Positions 13,278 to 13,856 of a DNA stretch of 13,856 bases are shown here, one piece after another. The DNA is taken from the NCBI GenBank assembly GCA_947647645.1, contig CANSLE010000032.1, forward strand, positions 1 to 13,856. The letters are read 5' to 3'. The first letter of the stretch is position 1. Each line of letters opens with the position of its first letter. The position numbers and the translations under genes were made by a program. The notes under the pieces are model-generated. The model had not been told where the DNA came from, searched no databases, and was given only the letters and a program-made list of their open reading frames with translations. Source of the DNA: an uncultured Microbacterium sp. (lineage in GTDB: Bacteria > Actinomycetota > Actinomycetes > Actinomycetales > Microbacteriaceae).

Positions 13278-13856
13278 TCAGCCGTTGCAGGCCCAGCCGT
13301 CTCCGTCGCCGTCGAGCTTGTAGACGTCGCGGCCGACCACCCGCGCGACGCCGTCGAAGTAGGCGGGACCATCGCCCTTGCCGCCGGCGCAGTCCACGTC
13401 ACGAGCGATCGGCACGCACGCGTCGGCGTAGTTGGAGTTGCAGCTGCTGGGCGCGGCGGCCGGCGGCGGGGCGGCGGGTTCCACGTAAGTGCCAATCGAG
13501 GTGACCTCGGTCACAGGCTGCACGGTCACGGCGTCGGAGACCAGCTCTCGCTTCGTCTCCGCACCGTCGATGAGGGTCACCCGGTACGTGCGCGTGCGTT
13601 GCCCGTTCTGGCCGGGTGTGGTGATCGCGGTCTGGCCCTGCGGCCGCGCCGAGTCCTCGACCGATGTCCGCTCGAACGGCACCGCCTCGGGCACGGCCTC
13701 GTCGCGGGTGGTGATCACCGGGGTGTGTTTCGGCGTCGGCGTGGGGGTGCGGCTCGGGGTGGATGCCGCGGCCGTCGCCGTCGCATCCGCGAACGCGACG
13801 GGGGCGCCTTGATCGGCGACCGACCGCACCGCGAGCGTCGCGACGTTGACCGCTCC
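13278..13856 (-). CDS. G5 domain plus excalibur surface protein, N-terminus beyond the window
   Basis: The frame is open from the window edge to TGA at 13278-13280 (193 codons visible). It is a close paralogue of the protein at 5724-6371: GAVNVATLA at the end of the anchor segment, a Thr/Pro linker, a G5 domain (TRDEAVPEAVPFE...TRTYRVTLIDGAETKRELVSD), a Pro/Ala linker, and an excalibur domain ending DGDGDGWACNG. The excalibur Ca2+-type loop is complete, with Asp in place of the Arg residues found in the other copy. By comparison about 30 N-terminal residues are missing, lying past 13856. It follows the siderophore reductase gene on the minus strand with a 39-bp gap and is likely to be a separate surface protein. 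Confidence 0.88.
   Translation of the reverse strand, partial: GAVNVATLAVRSVADQGAPVAFADATATAAASTPSRTPTPTPKHTPVITTRDEAVPEAVPFERTSVEDSARPQGQTAITTPGQNGQRTRTYRVTLIDGAETKRELVSDAVTVQPVTEVTSIGTYVEPAAPPPAAAPSSCNSNYADACVPIARDVDCAGGKGDGPAYFDGVARVVGRDVYKLDGDGDGWACNG

Overview
The window is very GC-rich. Its gene families point to a Gram-positive actinobacterium, most likely Microbacterium or another member of the Microbacteriaceae: a DUF222-HNH protein, G5/excalibur surface proteins, an actinobacterial-type formylglycine-generating enzyme (FGE), a siderophore-interacting reductase and LexA-like boxes of the TCGAAC-N4-GTTCGA type. That assignment is an inference from family content and composition, not a database match.

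The window is a mosaic of one intact, tightly packed operon set between two stretches of decaying DNA. The left part (1-5700) is mostly wreckage. It holds an MFS transporter fragment joined to a worn-down copy of a G5/excalibur gene, a DUF222-HNH gene cut by an in-frame amber codon next to a 9-bp tandem repeat, and an orphan O-antigen-ligase/Wzy-like membrane protein of visibly lower GC. It also holds a shredded IS256-family element, an RBBP9-type hydrolase that has lost its catalytic serine through an internal deletion, and a shortened Lrp/AsnC regulator. The right part (12146-13856) repeats the theme: the last 34 codons of a UDP-glucose dehydrogenase stop at the end of a second IS256-family remnant, and that remnant is joined to the promoter region of what was probably a second DUF222-HNH gene. 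An intact siderophore-interacting protein and a third G5/excalibur gene follow.

The centre (6458-12135) is a clean operon of seven reading frames on the plus strand: PadR regulator, cysteine-type sulfatase, MFS transporter, canonical FGE, a 47-62 residue peptide, and two DUF202 membrane proteins. Five of the six junctions are overlaps or gaps of at most 12 bp. The likely logic is that the transporter brings in a sulfate ester, the FGE converts the sulfatase active-site Cys49 to formylglycine in the cytoplasm, and the sulfatase (no signal peptide) cleaves the ester. PadR would control the operon through a perfect palindrome lying on the predicted transcription start.

The most interesting item is the small peptide directly after the FGE. 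It carries CCTPGRTAFLAG, an almost complete sulfatase signature (C-x-P-x-R...L-x-G), although it is far too small to be a sulfatase. It therefore looks like a free-standing FGE substrate or partner peptide, translationally coupled to the FGE upstream and to the DUF202 pair downstream.
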